This document shows, one piece after another, positions 56,176-64,000 of a DNA stretch of 64,000 bases (its first letter is position 1; the number at the start of each line of letters is the position of its first letter). Made by a program: the position numbers and the translations under genes. The DNA is from Alphaproteobacteria bacterium (GTDB taxonomy: Bacteria > Pseudomonadota > Alphaproteobacteria > Rhodobacterales > Rhodobacteraceae): assembly GCA_029289325.1 (NCBI GenBank), contig JARFTV010000003.1, positions 85,523 through 149,522 of the forward strand, written 5' to 3'. A model generated the notes under the pieces. That model searched no databases. It was not told the DNA's origin and worked only from the letters and a program-made list of their open reading frames with translations.

Positions 56176-58069
56176 ACCGCTCCAGCCTTGCCGCCACCTC
56201 GGGGTGGAACGGATCGCCCGCCTCCTCGAAGGCCGCGAAAGCATCGGCATCCATCACCTCGGACCACATATAGCTGTAATAGCCGGCCGAATAACCGTCG
56301 CCGCTGAACACATGCGAGAAATGCGGCGTCGCATGTCGCATCCGGATCGCCCGCGGCATCCCCAGGCTTTCCAGCACCTCGGCCTGCCGCTGCATCGGAT
56401 CGGCCGGAGGCGCGCCGGTGTGGAACTCCAGGTCCACCATGGCGCTGGCCACGAACTCCACCGTGGCAAAGCCCTGGTCATAGGTCGCCGCATCCAGAAG
56501 CCGCTTCAGCATGTCCGCCGGCATCGGCTCTCCGGTCTCATGGTGCCGGGCGTGGGCCTCAAGCACCGCCGGGACCTCCAGCCAATGCTCGTAAAGCTGG
56601 CTCGGCAGTTCCACGAAGTCCCGCGCCACGCTGGTCCCGCTGATGAAGCCATAAGTCACATCCGACAGCATCTGGTGCAGCGCATGGCCGAATTCATGGA
56701 ACAGCGTCCGCGCGTCGTCATAGGACAGCAGACAGGGCTCGCCCTTGGCGAAATTGCAGACGTTCACCACGATCGGCCGCACCTCGCCGCCCAGCTTGCG
56801 CTGCGACCGCATCGCACTGCACCAGGCCCCCGACCGCTTCGATCCGCGCGCGAAGTAATCGCCCAGGAACACCGCCACATGACTGCCCTGCCGGGTCACT
56901 TCCCAGCCCCGCACGTCGGGGTGATAGAACGGCCCCGCGATCTCGCGGAACTCCAGCCCGAACAGGCGGCTGGCGCAATCGAACATCGCGCCCAGCATTG
57001 CTTCCAGACCGAGGTAGGGCTTCAACGCCGCCTCATCCAGATCATGCTCCGCCTTGCGCCGCTTCTCGGAATAATAGCGCCAGTCCCAGGGCTCCAATGG
57101 CCCCGCGAACCCGTCCGCCCGCAGCATCGCCTCCAGCACCGCGGCATCCGCCAAGGCCTTCGCCCGCGCAGGCTCCCAGACGCGGTTCAGCAGGTCGCGC
57201 ACCGCCGCCGGGGTCTTCGCCATCTCCGGCTCCAGCTTGAAGGCCGCGAAATCCGCATAGCCCAGCAGACCGGCCCGCTCGGCCCGAAGCGCCAGGATCT
57301 CCGCCGCAATCGCGCGGTTGTCCGTCTCGCCCCCATTGGCGCCCCGCGCGGCCCAGGCCTCATAGGCCGTCTCGCGCAGGCCGCGATTGGGCGAGAACTG
57401 CAGGAACGGCACGATCAGGCTGCGGTTCAGCGTGACGACCGGCCCCAGCCCCTTCTCCGCCCCCGCCGCCCGCGCCGCGTCCTGCACGAACCCCGGCAGC
57501 GCGGCGAGATCGGCCTCGGCCAGTTCCATGTGCCAGGCCCGCTCATCCGCCAGCAGGTTCTGCCCGAACTGCGTCCCCAGCACGGCCAGCCGCGCCTTCA
57601 CCGCCGTCAGCCGCTCCGCCGCCGCCCCTTCCAGCGCCGCGCCCGACCGGACGAACATCCGCCGATACAGCTCCAGCACCCGCAGCTGCTCCGCCGTCAG
57701 CCCCAGCGCCTCGCGGCCCTGCCACAGCGCCTCGATCTTGGCGAACAGCGCCTTGTTGTTCGTCACCTCGCTGGAAAAGGCGGACATCTTCGGCGCCAGC
57801 TCCCGCATCAGCGCCTCCCGGGCCTCGGTGCTGTCGGCCCCCGCAAGGTTGTAGAACACCCCCGCCACCCGGTCGAGATCCGCCTCCGCCAGCTCCAGCG
57901 CCTCGATCACCCCGGCGAAATCCTGCGCCGGCCCCTCCGCAATAGCCGAAATCGCCGCCCGCGCCCGCGCCAGGGCCTCGTCGAAGGCCGGCCCGAAATC
58001 CTCGTCCCGGATCGCCGGGAACGGCGGAAGTCCGAACGGGGTATCCCACTTTTCCAGAAGCACGTTCAT
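56060..58069 (-). CDS. M3-family oligopeptidase (oligopeptidase A/dipeptidyl carboxypeptidase)
   Basis: 669 residues, close to E. coli Dcp and PrlC in length. The zinc motif HEFGHALH (458-465) and the third ligand region FVELPSQLYEHW are present, as is the C-terminal GDGYSAGYYSYMWSEVM that shapes the substrate pocket. It is a cytoplasmic metallopeptidase that degrades short peptides. AAAGGAG lies 7 bases before ATG 58069. Its 3' end is overlapped by the GlxA-type regulator for 116 bases. Confidence 0.92.
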   Translation of the reverse strand: MNVLLEKWDTPFGLPPFPAIRDEDFGPAFDEALARARAAISAIAEGPAQDFAGVIEALELAEADLDRVAGVFYNLAGADSTEAREALMRELAPKMSAFSSEVTNNKALFAKIEALWQGREALGLTAEQLRVLELYRRMFVRSGAALEGAAAERLTAVKARLAVLGTQFGQNLLADERAWHMELAEADLAALPGFVQDAARAAGAEKGLGPVVTLNRSLIVPFLQFSPNRGLRETAYEAWAARGANGGETDNRAIAAEILALRAERAGLLGYADFAAFKLEPEMAKTPAAVRDLLNRVWEPARAKALADAAVLEAMLRADGFAGPLEPWDWRYYSEKRRKAEHDLDEAALKPYLGLEAMLGAMFDCASRLFGLEFREIAGPFYHPDVRGWEVTRQGSHVAVFLGDYFARGSKRSGAWCSAMRSQRKLGGEVRPIVVNVCNFAKGEPCLLSYDDARTLFHEFGHALHQMLSDVTYGFISGTSVARDFVELPSQLYEHWLEVPAVLEAHARHHETGEPMPADMLKRLLDAATYDQGFATVEFVASAMVDLEFHTGAPPADPMQRQAEVLESLGMPRAIRMRHATPHFSHVFSGDGYSAGYYSYMWSEVMDADAFAAFEEAGDPFHPEVAARLERFILSAGGSEEAEALYLKFRGRMPGVEALLKGRGLLDAA

Positions 58070-58135
58070 CGCAGATCTCCTTTGCCCGGAAAGCTAGGCC
58101 CGCCAACCCCGAAGGTCCACCCCGGCTTTCCCTTC

Positions 58136-58174
58136 CCAAATATCCCCAGGGGGTTTGGGGGCAGGATGCCCCCA
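58136..58174. repeat. dispersed gene-end palindrome, family C copy 4
   Basis: CAAATATCCCC followed by a hairpin with TGGGGGCA (58156-58163) and TGCCCCCA (58167-58174) arms. It lies between the ABC permease end and the M3 peptidase start, so on the minus strand it follows the permease. Confidence 0.6.
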
Positions 58175-58236
58175 TCAGCCGAGGAGGAGGCGAAGGCCGA
58201 CGACGAGACAAGGGACATGCGCGGAACGCGCTCCGC

Positions 58237-59031
58237 TTACCTGCCGTCCCGCCCGCGCGCCCGCATCCGCGCCTCGAACCGCCGCAGGATCAGCGAAAGC
58301 CCGATGGTCATCACCAGATACAGGAAGGCCGCCACGTTATAGGTCTCGAAATAGCGGAAGTTCCCCGCCGCCGTGACCTTGGCCAGCTGCGCCACGTCCG
58401 AGATTCCCAGCACCGCCACCAGGCTCGAATCCTTCACCATCGCCACGAAATCATTGCCCAGGGGCGGCAGGATCAGCCGGAAGGCCTGCGGAAAGCGCAC
58501 ATGGCGGAACCGCTGCCAGCCGTTCAGCCCCAGGGCCTGCGCCGCCTCGATCTGGCCCTTGTCCACCGCCTGCAACCCCGCCCGGAAGATCTCGGCCAGG
58601 AAGGCGGAATAGGCCAGCATCAGGGCCAGCACCGCCCGGTAAAGCAGCGGCACATCCCGCGTGCGCAGCACATCCGCGCCCAGCAGCCAGTTCACCCCCG
58701 ACACCAACCCCGGCACCAGCACGAAGGCGACATACAGCAGCAGGACGATGATCGGCACGCCCCGCATCACCTCGATGTAAAGCCGCGCGGCCTGACGCAG
58801 GACCAGATGACGCGACATGCCCATCACCGCCAGCCCAAGACCGATGGCACAAGCGCCCAGATAGGCCACCACCGCCACGGTCAGCGTGACCCAAAGCCCC
58901 TTTGTCAGGATCCGCAAGGCCCCGGCATAGACCTCGTCCGACAGCATCTCGTACAACAGCCAGAGGCCGGTGAGCGCAAGGATCACCAGCCACCAGGGAA
59001 AGTCGCGATCTGGTTCGGAATTCGGCGCCAT
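58237..59031 (-). CDS. amino-acid ABC transporter permease (HisM/GlnP type)
   Basis: 264 residues, about six membrane segments. The EAA loop AAQALGLNGWQRFRHVRFPQ (about 169-188) that contacts the ATPase is intact. Polar amino-acid uptake family. The binding-protein gene precedes it by 34 bases, but no second permease and no ATPase gene are adjacent, so the transporter must borrow an ATPase from elsewhere or work as a homodimeric permease with a distant ATPase. Confidence 0.9.
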   Translation of the reverse strand: MAPNSEPDRDFPWWLVILALTGLWLLYEMLSDEVYAGALRILTKGLWVTLTVAVVAYLGACAIGLGLAVMGMSRHLVLRQAARLYIEVMRGVPIIVLLLYVAFVLVPGLVSGVNWLLGADVLRTRDVPLLYRAVLALMLAYSAFLAEIFRAGLQAVDKGQIEAAQALGLNGWQRFRHVRFPQAFRLILPPLGNDFVAMVKDSSLVAVLGISDVAQLAKVTAAGNFRYFETYNVAAFLYLVMTIGLSLILRRFEARMRARGRDGR

Positions 59032-59065
59032 GCGCTTGCCCCCGGACGACGCCGGGGGCTGGCCT

Positions 59066-59848
59066 TCACTCGCCCATCTTGTACTCGACGAACCACTTCT
59101 GGTTCAGCGCATCCATCGTCCCATCGGCCTTCATGCTGGCAATCGCCGCATTGATCGGCGCCACAAGGTCGCTGCCCTTGGGGAAGATGAACCCGAAATC
59201 CTCGCTCGCCAGCGGCGCGCCGATGATCTTCAGCCCCCCGTTCGAGGCCGAGACATAGCCGTTCGCCGCCGTCGAATCCGACAGCGTCAGGTCCACGTCG
59301 CCTGCCTTCAGCGCCTCAAGCCCCGCGCCGAAAGTCTCGAACTTGATGACCCGCGGATTCTCCTCGTTGCCGTCCAGGATGTCATAGACCGCCGCATAGA
59401 AGGGCGAGGTCCCGGGCTGCGCGCTGACCAGCAGCTCGGGGTCTGCCGCGAAAGAGGCGGCATCGGTGAACCGTTCCTCATCCCCGCGCACGATCATCAG
59501 CATCTCGGACCGCATATAGGCGTCCGAGAAATCGACCTGCGCCTTGCGCTCTTCCTTGATGGTGATCCCGGTCATGCCAAGGTCGAACTGCGCCTCGGCC
59601 ACCGCCGGGATCATCGCGTCCCAGCTGGTGTTCTCGTATTTCACGGTGATGTTCAGCCGCTTGGCGATCTCGGCCATCGCGTCATATTCCCAGCCCACGG
59701 CCGCGCCCGACTTGTCGATGAACTGCAGCGGAGGATAGGCGTTCTCCGTCACCACCACGACCTCCCGACCGCCAAGATCCGGCAGGTCCTGGGCCAGGGC
59801 GGGCAGGGCGGCAAGGGAAAGGCCCAGAAGGGCAGCGGTCAGTCTCAT
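59066..59848 (-). CDS. amino-acid ABC transporter substrate-binding protein (family 3)
   Basis: 260 residues with signal peptide [19 protein letters not shown] (cut before QDL). The solute-binding family 3 pattern [32 protein letters not shown]-like start of the first lobe, and [20 protein letters not shown] are present. The ligand pocket suggests a polar or charged amino acid. It precedes the permease gene by 34 bases. A link to arginine or betaine metabolism in this window is tempting but unsupported. Confidence 0.9.
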   Translation of the reverse strand: MRLTAALLGLSLAALPALAQDLPDLGGREVVVVTENAYPPLQFIDKSGAAVGWEYDAMAEIAKRLNITVKYENTSWDAMIPAVAEAQFDLGMTGITIKEERKAQVDFSDAYMRSEMLMIVRGDEERFTDAASFAADPELLVSAQPGTSPFYAAVYDILDGNEENPRVIKFETFGAGLEALKAGDVDLTLSDSTAANGYVSASNGGLKIIGAPLASEDFGFIFPKGSDLVAPINAAIASMKADGTMDALNQKWFVEYKMGE

Positions 59849-59916
59849 CGGTCAGGCTCCCGGCTGATTGGTCAAGTGCCGACTATGCCAATTGCCGGGC
59901 GCTATGCAAGCGCGCC

Positions 59917-60309
59917 TCACGCCCCGTAAACCGCCCCCGAAAGCGCCCGGTCCATCACCGCATCCGCCTCTGCGCCCTCGGCCCAATCCTGCCCCGAGGT
60001 CACGATGCAGGTGATCCCGTCCGCCCCGTGATGCAGGACCGTCCAGGTTCCCATCAGCTCGGAGGCCCAGAGCTCCATTATCATCCCCTCGCCCGTCATC
60101 CGCACCAGCCGAGGGCTCTCGTCAAAATCATGGCTCAGCGTGGCCGCAACGACCGTGCGCGCATCGCAATAGGTGTCGGTCAGCGACAGCTCCTCTCCGG
60201 ACCGCGGGTCCGGCGCCGCGGCCAGGGCGACGGTCACGGTCAGGGCGACACCGCCCAGCCAGGAGGCCAGGCGCATCAGGCTCGGGGCGATCATCCGGGT
60301 CCGGTCCAT
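59917..60309 (-). CDS. secreted protein of unknown function with EcfG-type promoter
   Basis: 130 residues from MDRTRMIAPSLMRLASWLGG; the hydrophobic stretch WLGGVALTVTVALAAAP is a signal peptide. The mature chain has one cysteine pair (DTYCDAR and GITCIV) and EGMIMELWASELMGTWTVLH. No domain recognised. GGAGG precedes the ATG at 60309 by 6 bases. A perfect GGAAC-N16-CGTT promoter lies 34 bases upstream, as for two small membrane proteins and one DUF3309 gene elsewhere in the window, suggesting a general-stress protein of the envelope. Confidence 0.72.
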   Translation of the reverse strand: MDRTRMIAPSLMRLASWLGGVALTVTVALAAAPDPRSGEELSLTDTYCDARTVVAATLSHDFDESPRLVRMTGEGMIMELWASELMGTWTVLHHGADGITCIVTSGQDWAEGAEADAVMDRALSGAVYGA

Positions 60310-60343
60310 CGGGTCCTCCGCGGGCTGCTGGGTTCCCCGGATC

Positions 60344-60368
60344 AACGCCCGGCGCCCCCCCGGGTTCC
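60344..60368 (-). promoter_or_regulatory. EcfG-type promoter GGAAC-N16-CGTT for the gene at 59917-60309
   Basis: On the minus strand GGAAC (60368-60364), a 16-base spacer and CGTT (60347-60344), 34 bases before the start codon. The spacer is very G/C-rich. Confidence 0.6.
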
Positions 60369-60390
60369 CCCGTTTTCGCAGCGCGGCAGC

Positions 60391-60418
60391 GTAGGGTGGG
60401 CGATATCGCCCACCCTAC
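60391..60418. repeat. dispersed palindrome, family A copy 4
   Basis: Identical over 28 bases to 37307-37334 (GTAGGGTGGGC/GCCCACCCTAC arms, GATATC centre). It lies in the divergent region between the secreted protein at 59917-60309 and the amidase, just upstream of the EcfG-type promoter. Confidence 0.8.
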
Positions 60419-60470
60419 TTTCCCGCGCGCCCGATCCGGTCCATGCTCCCGGCAGCACAAGGACAGCAGC

Positions 60471-61844
60471 ATGGACCCCGCCACCCTTTCCGCCTCGGCC
60501 CTGACCGCCCTGATCCGCTCCCGCGCGCTTTCCGCAGAGGAGGCCGTCAAAGCCACCCTCGCCCGGATCGACCGGCTCAACCCCGTCCTCAACGCCATCG
60601 TCCAGCGCCGCGATGATGAGGCGCTTGCCGAGGCCCGCGCCATCGACGCCCGCCTGGCAAGGGGAGAGGACCCCGGCCCCCTCGCCGGCGTCCCCGTCAC
60701 GGTCAAGGTCAACATCGATCAGGCCGGCTTCGCCACCACGAACGGGCTTCGCATTCAGCAGGATCTCATCGCGCGCGAGGACAGCCCGCCCGTCGCCAAC
60801 CTCCGGCGCGCCGGGGCGATCATCGTCGGCCGCACCAACACCCCCGCCTTCAGCCTGCGCTGGTTCACCCGCAACAGCCTGCACGGCGCGACGCGGAACC
60901 CCGTCTTCCCCGCCCTCACTCCGGGCGGATCCTCCGGCGGCGCCGCCTCGGCCGCCGCCGCGGGCCTTGGCCCGATCGCGCATGGCACCGACATCGCCGG
61001 GTCGATCCGCTACCCGGCCCATGCCTGCGGCATCCATGGCCTCCGCCCCGGCCTGGGCCGCGTCCCGGCCTTCAACGCCACCGCGGGTGACCGCCTGATC
61101 GGCGGCCAGCTCATGGCCGTGTCCGGCCCCCTCGCCCGCAGCGCCGCCGATCTGCGCCTCGGCCTTGCCGCCCTCTCGCAGCCCGATCCGCGCGACCCGT
61201 GGCAGACCGCCTACGCCCCCACGCCCTACCGCAAGCGCGCCGCCATCGCCCTCACCCCCGACGACCTTCAGACCGACGGGCAGATCCAGTCCGCCCTCAC
61301 CGCCGCTGCCGGAATCCTTCAGGACAACGGTTGGGAGATCGGCACCCCGACCCTGCCCCCTTTCCGCGAGGCAATGGAGCTGCAACTGACCCTCTGGCTC
61401 TCCGAATTCGGCCTCGGTGGCGCCGAGGCCGTGGCGCGCGAGGCCGATCCCGACGCCAGCTTCGTCCATGCCGAGCTTGGCAAACTCGCCCCGCCGCCGA
61501 CGCTGGAAACCTTCATGCGCGCGCTGCAATCCCGGGCCCGTCTGGCCCGGCTCTGGCGCGGCTTCTTCGCCGACTGGCCGGTCCTCCTGACGCCGGTGTC
61601 TGGCCAGCTGCCCTTTCCCGACCATTACGACACCACCAGCCCCGCAGCCTTCGCCGAGGTGATCGAGGCGCAGATGCCCCAGATCGCGCCCCCGTTCATG
61701 GGCCTGCCCGGCCTGACCGTCACGACCGGCCGCACCGCGACGCATCCCCTTGGCATCCAGGCCCTCGCCGACCGCGGGAACGAGCATATCCTCCTCGATC
61801 TCGCCGACCTCCTCGCCCCCGAAATCCCTGCCGTGACCCCCTAG
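60471..61844 (+). CDS. amidase-signature family amidase
   Basis: 457 residues. The Ser-cisSer-Lys triad is visible: K79 in VPVTVKVNID, S155 in GGSSGG and nucleophile S178 in GTDIAGSIR. Members hydrolyse amides of carboxylic or amino acids; it is not GatA, since no gatB/gatC are near and the N-terminus differs. AAGGA precedes the ATG at 60471 by 7 bases. Substrate unknown. Confidence 0.88.
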   Translation: MDPATLSASALTALIRSRALSAEEAVKATLARIDRLNPVLNAIVQRRDDEALAEARAIDARLARGEDPGPLAGVPVTVKVNIDQAGFATTNGLRIQQDLIAREDSPPVANLRRAGAIIVGRTNTPAFSLRWFTRNSLHGATRNPVFPALTPGGSSGGAASAAAAGLGPIAHGTDIAGSIRYPAHACGIHGLRPGLGRVPAFNATAGDRLIGGQLMAVSGPLARSAADLRLGLAALSQPDPRDPWQTAYAPTPYRKRAAIALTPDDLQTDGQIQSALTAAAGILQDNGWEIGTPTLPPFREAMELQLTLWLSEFGLGGAEAVAREADPDASFVHAELGKLAPPPTLETFMRALQSRARLARLWRGFFADWPVLLTPVSGQLPFPDHYDTTSPAAFAEVIEAQMPQIAPPFMGLPGLTVTTGRTATHPLGIQALADRGNEHILLDLADLLAPEIPAVTP

Positions 61845-62010
61845 GTCGGGCGCGCCTGCCCGCAGGCACGCCACGGGCCTCCCGGCTGGCCGCGCTTCAC
61901 GGCCCCGCCCCACCTTGCTTGCGTTAATCCCCGCCAGCGGGCCAGGACAAGGCAGCCCCCAGCGCCGCCCTCGCCCTTCGACGGGCCGGGAGGCGGGTCT
62001 GTAGCACCCC

Positions 62011-62094
62011 GACGCAAACCTTAAGACCGGGTAAACGCCCACGACCAACCATTTGACCGATAATGATAATCCGATTTTGTCCACCGTGGACAAA
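62011..62094. repeat. dispersed element, family B copy 3
   Basis: The palindrome TTTGTCCAC-C-GTGGACAAA (62076-62094) has perfect 9-base arms and borders an AT-rich arm back to 62011. Read on the minus strand, it aligns with the copy at 13851-13934. It abuts the moeB stop codon and lies 167 bases or more past the amidase stop, in a 252-base gap with no other feature. Confidence 0.6.
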
Positions 62095-62096
62095 CC

Positions 62097-63131
62097 TCAG
62101 TGCCGCCCCCCGCAGACCTCGCAATCCGCCCGTCGCTTCACCCCGATCACCCGGGTCTCGGTATAAAGCGCGTCGTGGATCACCAGCCGCCCGGCCAGCC
62201 CCTCACCGGCCCCGGTGACCCATTTCACCGCCTCCATCGCCATCATCGACCCGATGATGCCGGGCAAGGGTGCCGCCACCCCCGCCTCGGCGCAGGTCGG
62301 CACCAGCCCCGCGGCAGGCTTCACCGGGAAGACGCAGGCATAGCACGGCCCCCCCTTCGCCGGATCGAACAGGCTGACCTGCCCCTCCCACTGCGTGATC
62401 GCCCCGCTGATCAGCGGCACCCCCGCCGCCACACAGGCCCGGTTGACCAGATAGCGCGTCTCGAAATCATCCGTCCCGTCCAGCACCAGATCATAGTCCC
62501 GGACCAGATCGACCGCGATTTCCTCGGTCAGCTGCCGGTGATAGGGCCGCACCTCGATGAACGGGTTCAGCGCCCGCATCGCCACCTCGGCCGAAAAGAC
62601 CTTGGGCATCCCGATCCTCCCGTCGGTGTGGATCACCTGCCGCTGCAGGTTCGACCCCTCCACCACGTCATGGTCGATCACCCCGATCACACCGACGCCC
62701 GCCGCCGCGAGGTACAGAAGGACCGGAGAGCCAAGCCCCCCCGCCCCCACGACCAGCACCTTCGCCCCCTTCAGCCGCTTCTGCCCCGGCCCGCCGATCT
62801 CGCGCAGCAGGATGTGGCGGGCATAGCGGTCCAGCTCCGCCTCACGGAAAGCCCCCGAGGGCGCAGTCTCCGACGGCGCCACCGCCTTGCGTCGCCGCAC
62901 CGCCCGCAGGACTTCCCGGTAGCCCAGCACCGCCGCCGCCAGCATCCCGAAGACGATCCAGCCCCCGAAGTCCCCCCCCACGATCCCCGCCAGCGGGTTC
63001 TCCGCCTGAAACGGCAGGTGCGCGAGCAGCAGGATCACCCACCAGCCCGCCGCCAAGGCCAGCCACGACGCCCCCCAGCCCCGCCAGCGCCCCAGCGCCC
63101 AGAGCGCGACGAAGCCCAGCAGCCCGATCAT
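62097..63131 (-). CDS. moeB: MoeB/ThiF-type adenylyltransferase with N-terminal membrane domain
   Basis: 344 residues. Residues about 95-344 are the E1-like enzyme: GAGGLGSP (129-136) for ATP, RQVIHTDGRIGMPK, DGTDDFETRYLVN, and the zinc cysteines in CYAC and CEVC (C337, C340). MoeB adenylates the C-terminus of MoaD for molybdopterin synthesis; a ThiF role is possible. The first 90 residues carry three hydrophobic helices (about 2-12, 22-38, 56-72), so the enzyme is predicted to be membrane-bound, unlike E. coli MoeB. It overlaps dut by 4 bases. Confidence 0.88.
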   Translation of the reverse strand: MIGLLGFVALWALGRWRGWGASWLALAAGWWVILLLAHLPFQAENPLAGIVGGDFGGWIVFGMLAAAVLGYREVLRAVRRRKAVAPSETAPSGAFREAELDRYARHILLREIGGPGQKRLKGAKVLVVGAGGLGSPVLLYLAAAGVGVIGVIDHDVVEGSNLQRQVIHTDGRIGMPKVFSAEVAMRALNPFIEVRPYHRQLTEEIAVDLVRDYDLVLDGTDDFETRYLVNRACVAAGVPLISGAITQWEGQVSLFDPAKGGPCYACVFPVKPAAGLVPTCAEAGVAAPLPGIIGSMMAMEAVKWVTGAGEGLAGRLVIHDALYTETRVIGVKRRADCEVCGGRH

Positions 63132-63598
63132 CCGCGCAGGCCCGTCGAGCCGAACCCGCCCACCCCGCGCTCCGTCTCGTCCAGCCCGTCAGCCACCGCA
63201 AAGCCGACCTGCACGACCGGAGCCACCACGACCTGCGCCACCCGGTCGCCATGCCGGATCGTATAGGGCTCGGTCCCGAGATTGATCAGCGCCACTCCCA
63301 GCGGTCCGCGGTAATCGCTGTCGATCGTCCCCGGCGTGTTCGGCACGGTCACTCCATGCTTCATCGCCAGCCCCGAGCGCGGCCGCACCTGCATCTCGAA
63401 CCCTTCCGGCACCGCCACCCGAAGTCCCGTCGGACAGATCGCCCGCCCCATCGGAGCCAGCACCAACCCGGCCTCCCGCGCCTCCGGCGGAAAGTTCGCG
63501 CACAGGTCCGCCCCCGCGGCCCCTGCCGTCTGGTAGACGGGCAACGGCAGGGTCCGGTCGGCCCAATCCTCCCACAGCACCTGCACAACCGGCCCCAT
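63128..63598 (-). CDS. dut: deoxyuridine triphosphatase (dUTPase)
   Basis: 156 residues from MGPVVQVLWEDWAD. The five dUTPase motifs are present: AGADLCA, RPRSGLAMKHGV, NTPGTIDSDYRG, RHGDRVAQVVVAP and the C-terminal RGVGGFGSTG. The trimer hydrolyses dUTP to dUMP. An ATG at 63613 would add MKGRA, but that ATG belongs to a family C repeat tail and lacks a ribosome-binding site, while AAAGGG is well placed for 63598. It overlaps moeB by 4 bases. Confidence 0.92.
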   Translation of the reverse strand: MGPVVQVLWEDWADRTLPLPVYQTAGAAGADLCANFPPEAREAGLVLAPMGRAICPTGLRVAVPEGFEMQVRPRSGLAMKHGVTVPNTPGTIDSDYRGPLGVALINLGTEPYTIRHGDRVAQVVVAPVVQVGFAVADGLDETERGVGGFGSTGLRG

Positions 63599-63604
63599 CG
63601 CCCG

Positions 63605-63640
63605 CCCTTTCATCTTTGCAAAAATATCCCCGCCGGAGGC
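63605..63640. repeat. dispersed gene-end element, family C copy 5 (truncated)
   Basis: GCAAAAATATCCCCGCCGGAGG matches the GGATATTT end of the family (here GGGGATATTTTTGC on the minus strand), without a full hairpin. It lies between coaBC and dut. Confidence 0.45.
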
Positions 63641-63654
63641 TCCGACCCCGGCCC

Positions 63655-64000
63655 CTAGCGCAACGCCTCGGCAATCCGCGCCGCCAGCCGCCGCGCCACC
63701 TCGTCCTTGCCCATCCGTGGCCAGTCCTCGGCCCCGGCATCCGAGATCAGCACCACCGCGTTCTCGGATCCTCCCATGATCCCCGTCGCCGGGGACACGT
63801 CATTCGCCACGATCCAGTCACAGCCCTTGCGCGCCCGCTTGGCCGTGGCATTGGCGACCACATCCGTGGTCTCGGCGGCGAAACCCACAACCAGCCGCGG
63901 CCGCCGCGCCCCCTTCGACACCAAAGCCAGAATGTCCGGGTTCTCGGCAAATTCCAGCGCCGGGGCCTGCCCCGACCCGTCCTTCTTCATCTTCTGCTGG
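63655..64000 (-). CDS. coaBC: C-terminal part of CoaBC (phosphopantothenate-cysteine ligase domain), cut by window end
   Basis: The visible 114 codons end in TAG at 63655. FAENPDILALVSKGARRPRL, VGFAAETTDVVANATAKRAR and CDWIVANDVSPATGIMGGSE are the CTP-binding and lysine segments of the CoaB domain. CoaBC makes 4'-phosphopantetheine from phosphopantothenate in CoA synthesis. The frame continues past 64000, so the ATG at 63990 is internal (MKKDGSG). It precedes dut, as in other alphaproteobacteria. Confidence 0.92.
   Translation of the reverse strand, partial: QQKMKKDGSGQAPALEFAENPDILALVSKGARRPRLVVGFAAETTDVVANATAKRARKGCDWIVANDVSPATGIMGGSENAVVLISDAGAEDWPRMGKDEVARRLAARIAEALR

Noticed and set aside
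55703-58342. 879-codon open frame antisense to the M3 peptidase
   Set aside because: Arg/Pro/His-rich composition with no recognisable domain; the minus strand encodes an intact peptidase with HEFGH.
1-64000. tRNA, rRNA, CRISPR arrays, insertion sequences or prophage
   Set aside because: No cloverleaf-like sequence with a GTTCRANYC arm, no regularly spaced direct repeats, and no transposase, integrase or phage structural motif was found on either strand.

Overview
The window is high-GC, densely coded DNA from a free-living alphaproteobacterium, most likely of the family Rhodobacteraceae. The evidence is indirect but consistent: a class I lysyl-tRNA synthetase, a fused L25/CTC ribosomal protein, a MoeB with a membrane anchor, an adenylate kinase of the zinc-lid type, DUF4212 plus a long VC_2705-type acetate symporter, and many short-spaced or 4-base-overlapping genes. 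No rRNA, tRNA, CRISPR array, prophage or insertion sequence was seen.

Layout. 0-1.3 kb: the end of a FAD amino-acid dehydrogenase, then three tandem paralogous small membrane proteins. 1.4-4.0 kb: a D-2-hydroxyacid dehydrogenase, an SH3 exported protein and a CDF metal exporter. 4.0-8.6 kb: a TetR regulator, an arginine:pyruvate transaminase (aruH-like) and a 2-ketoarginine decarboxylase (aruI-like), translationally coupled, then a convergent MFS exporter. 8.8-14.7 kb: rplY, pth, a decayed DUF2332 gene, ycjF-ycjX and truA. 14.9-24.7 kb: one continuous minus-strand acetate block, acs-adk-DUF4212-actP-DUF294 protein-small membrane protein-receiver-sensor/exonuclease. 25-41 kb: mostly housekeeping (SulP, HugZ-like, beta-helix protein, lysS, dacB, nadD, ettA, a solo ParA, cold-shock protein) with a stress-type pair of tiny membrane proteins at 39.9-40.2 kb. 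42-55 kb: a quaternary-amine region with choline sulfatase, a GMC oxidoreductase and, on the minus strand, a carnitine/gamma-butyrobetaine catabolic set (BKACE, HD-domain protein, Cys-rich lipoprotein, carnitine dehydrogenase-thioesterase fusion, acyl-CoA dehydrogenase, ADP-forming CoA ligase, CaiD) facing a GlxA-family regulator. 56-64 kb: M3 peptidase, an incomplete amino-acid ABC transporter, amidase, moeB, dut and the end of coaBC.

How genes work together. The acetate block couples uptake (ActP/DUF4212), activation to acetyl-CoA (Acs) and recycling of the AMP that Acs releases (Adk), with co-transcribed signalling proteins. The carnitine set can be drawn as gamma-butyrobetaine to its CoA ester, dehydrogenation, hydration to carnitinyl-CoA/carnitine, oxidation to 3-dehydrocarnitine, BKACE cleavage and thioester hydrolysis to glycine betaine.

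The most striking non-coding signal is four exact GGAAC-N16/17-CGTT promoters, the form used by the alphaproteobacterial general-stress sigma factor EcfG, each 33-52 bases before the start codon of a short membrane or secreted protein of unknown function. Three families of dispersed intergenic palindromes and a cluster of four adjacent hairpins are also present. Two genes are broken by frameshifts.
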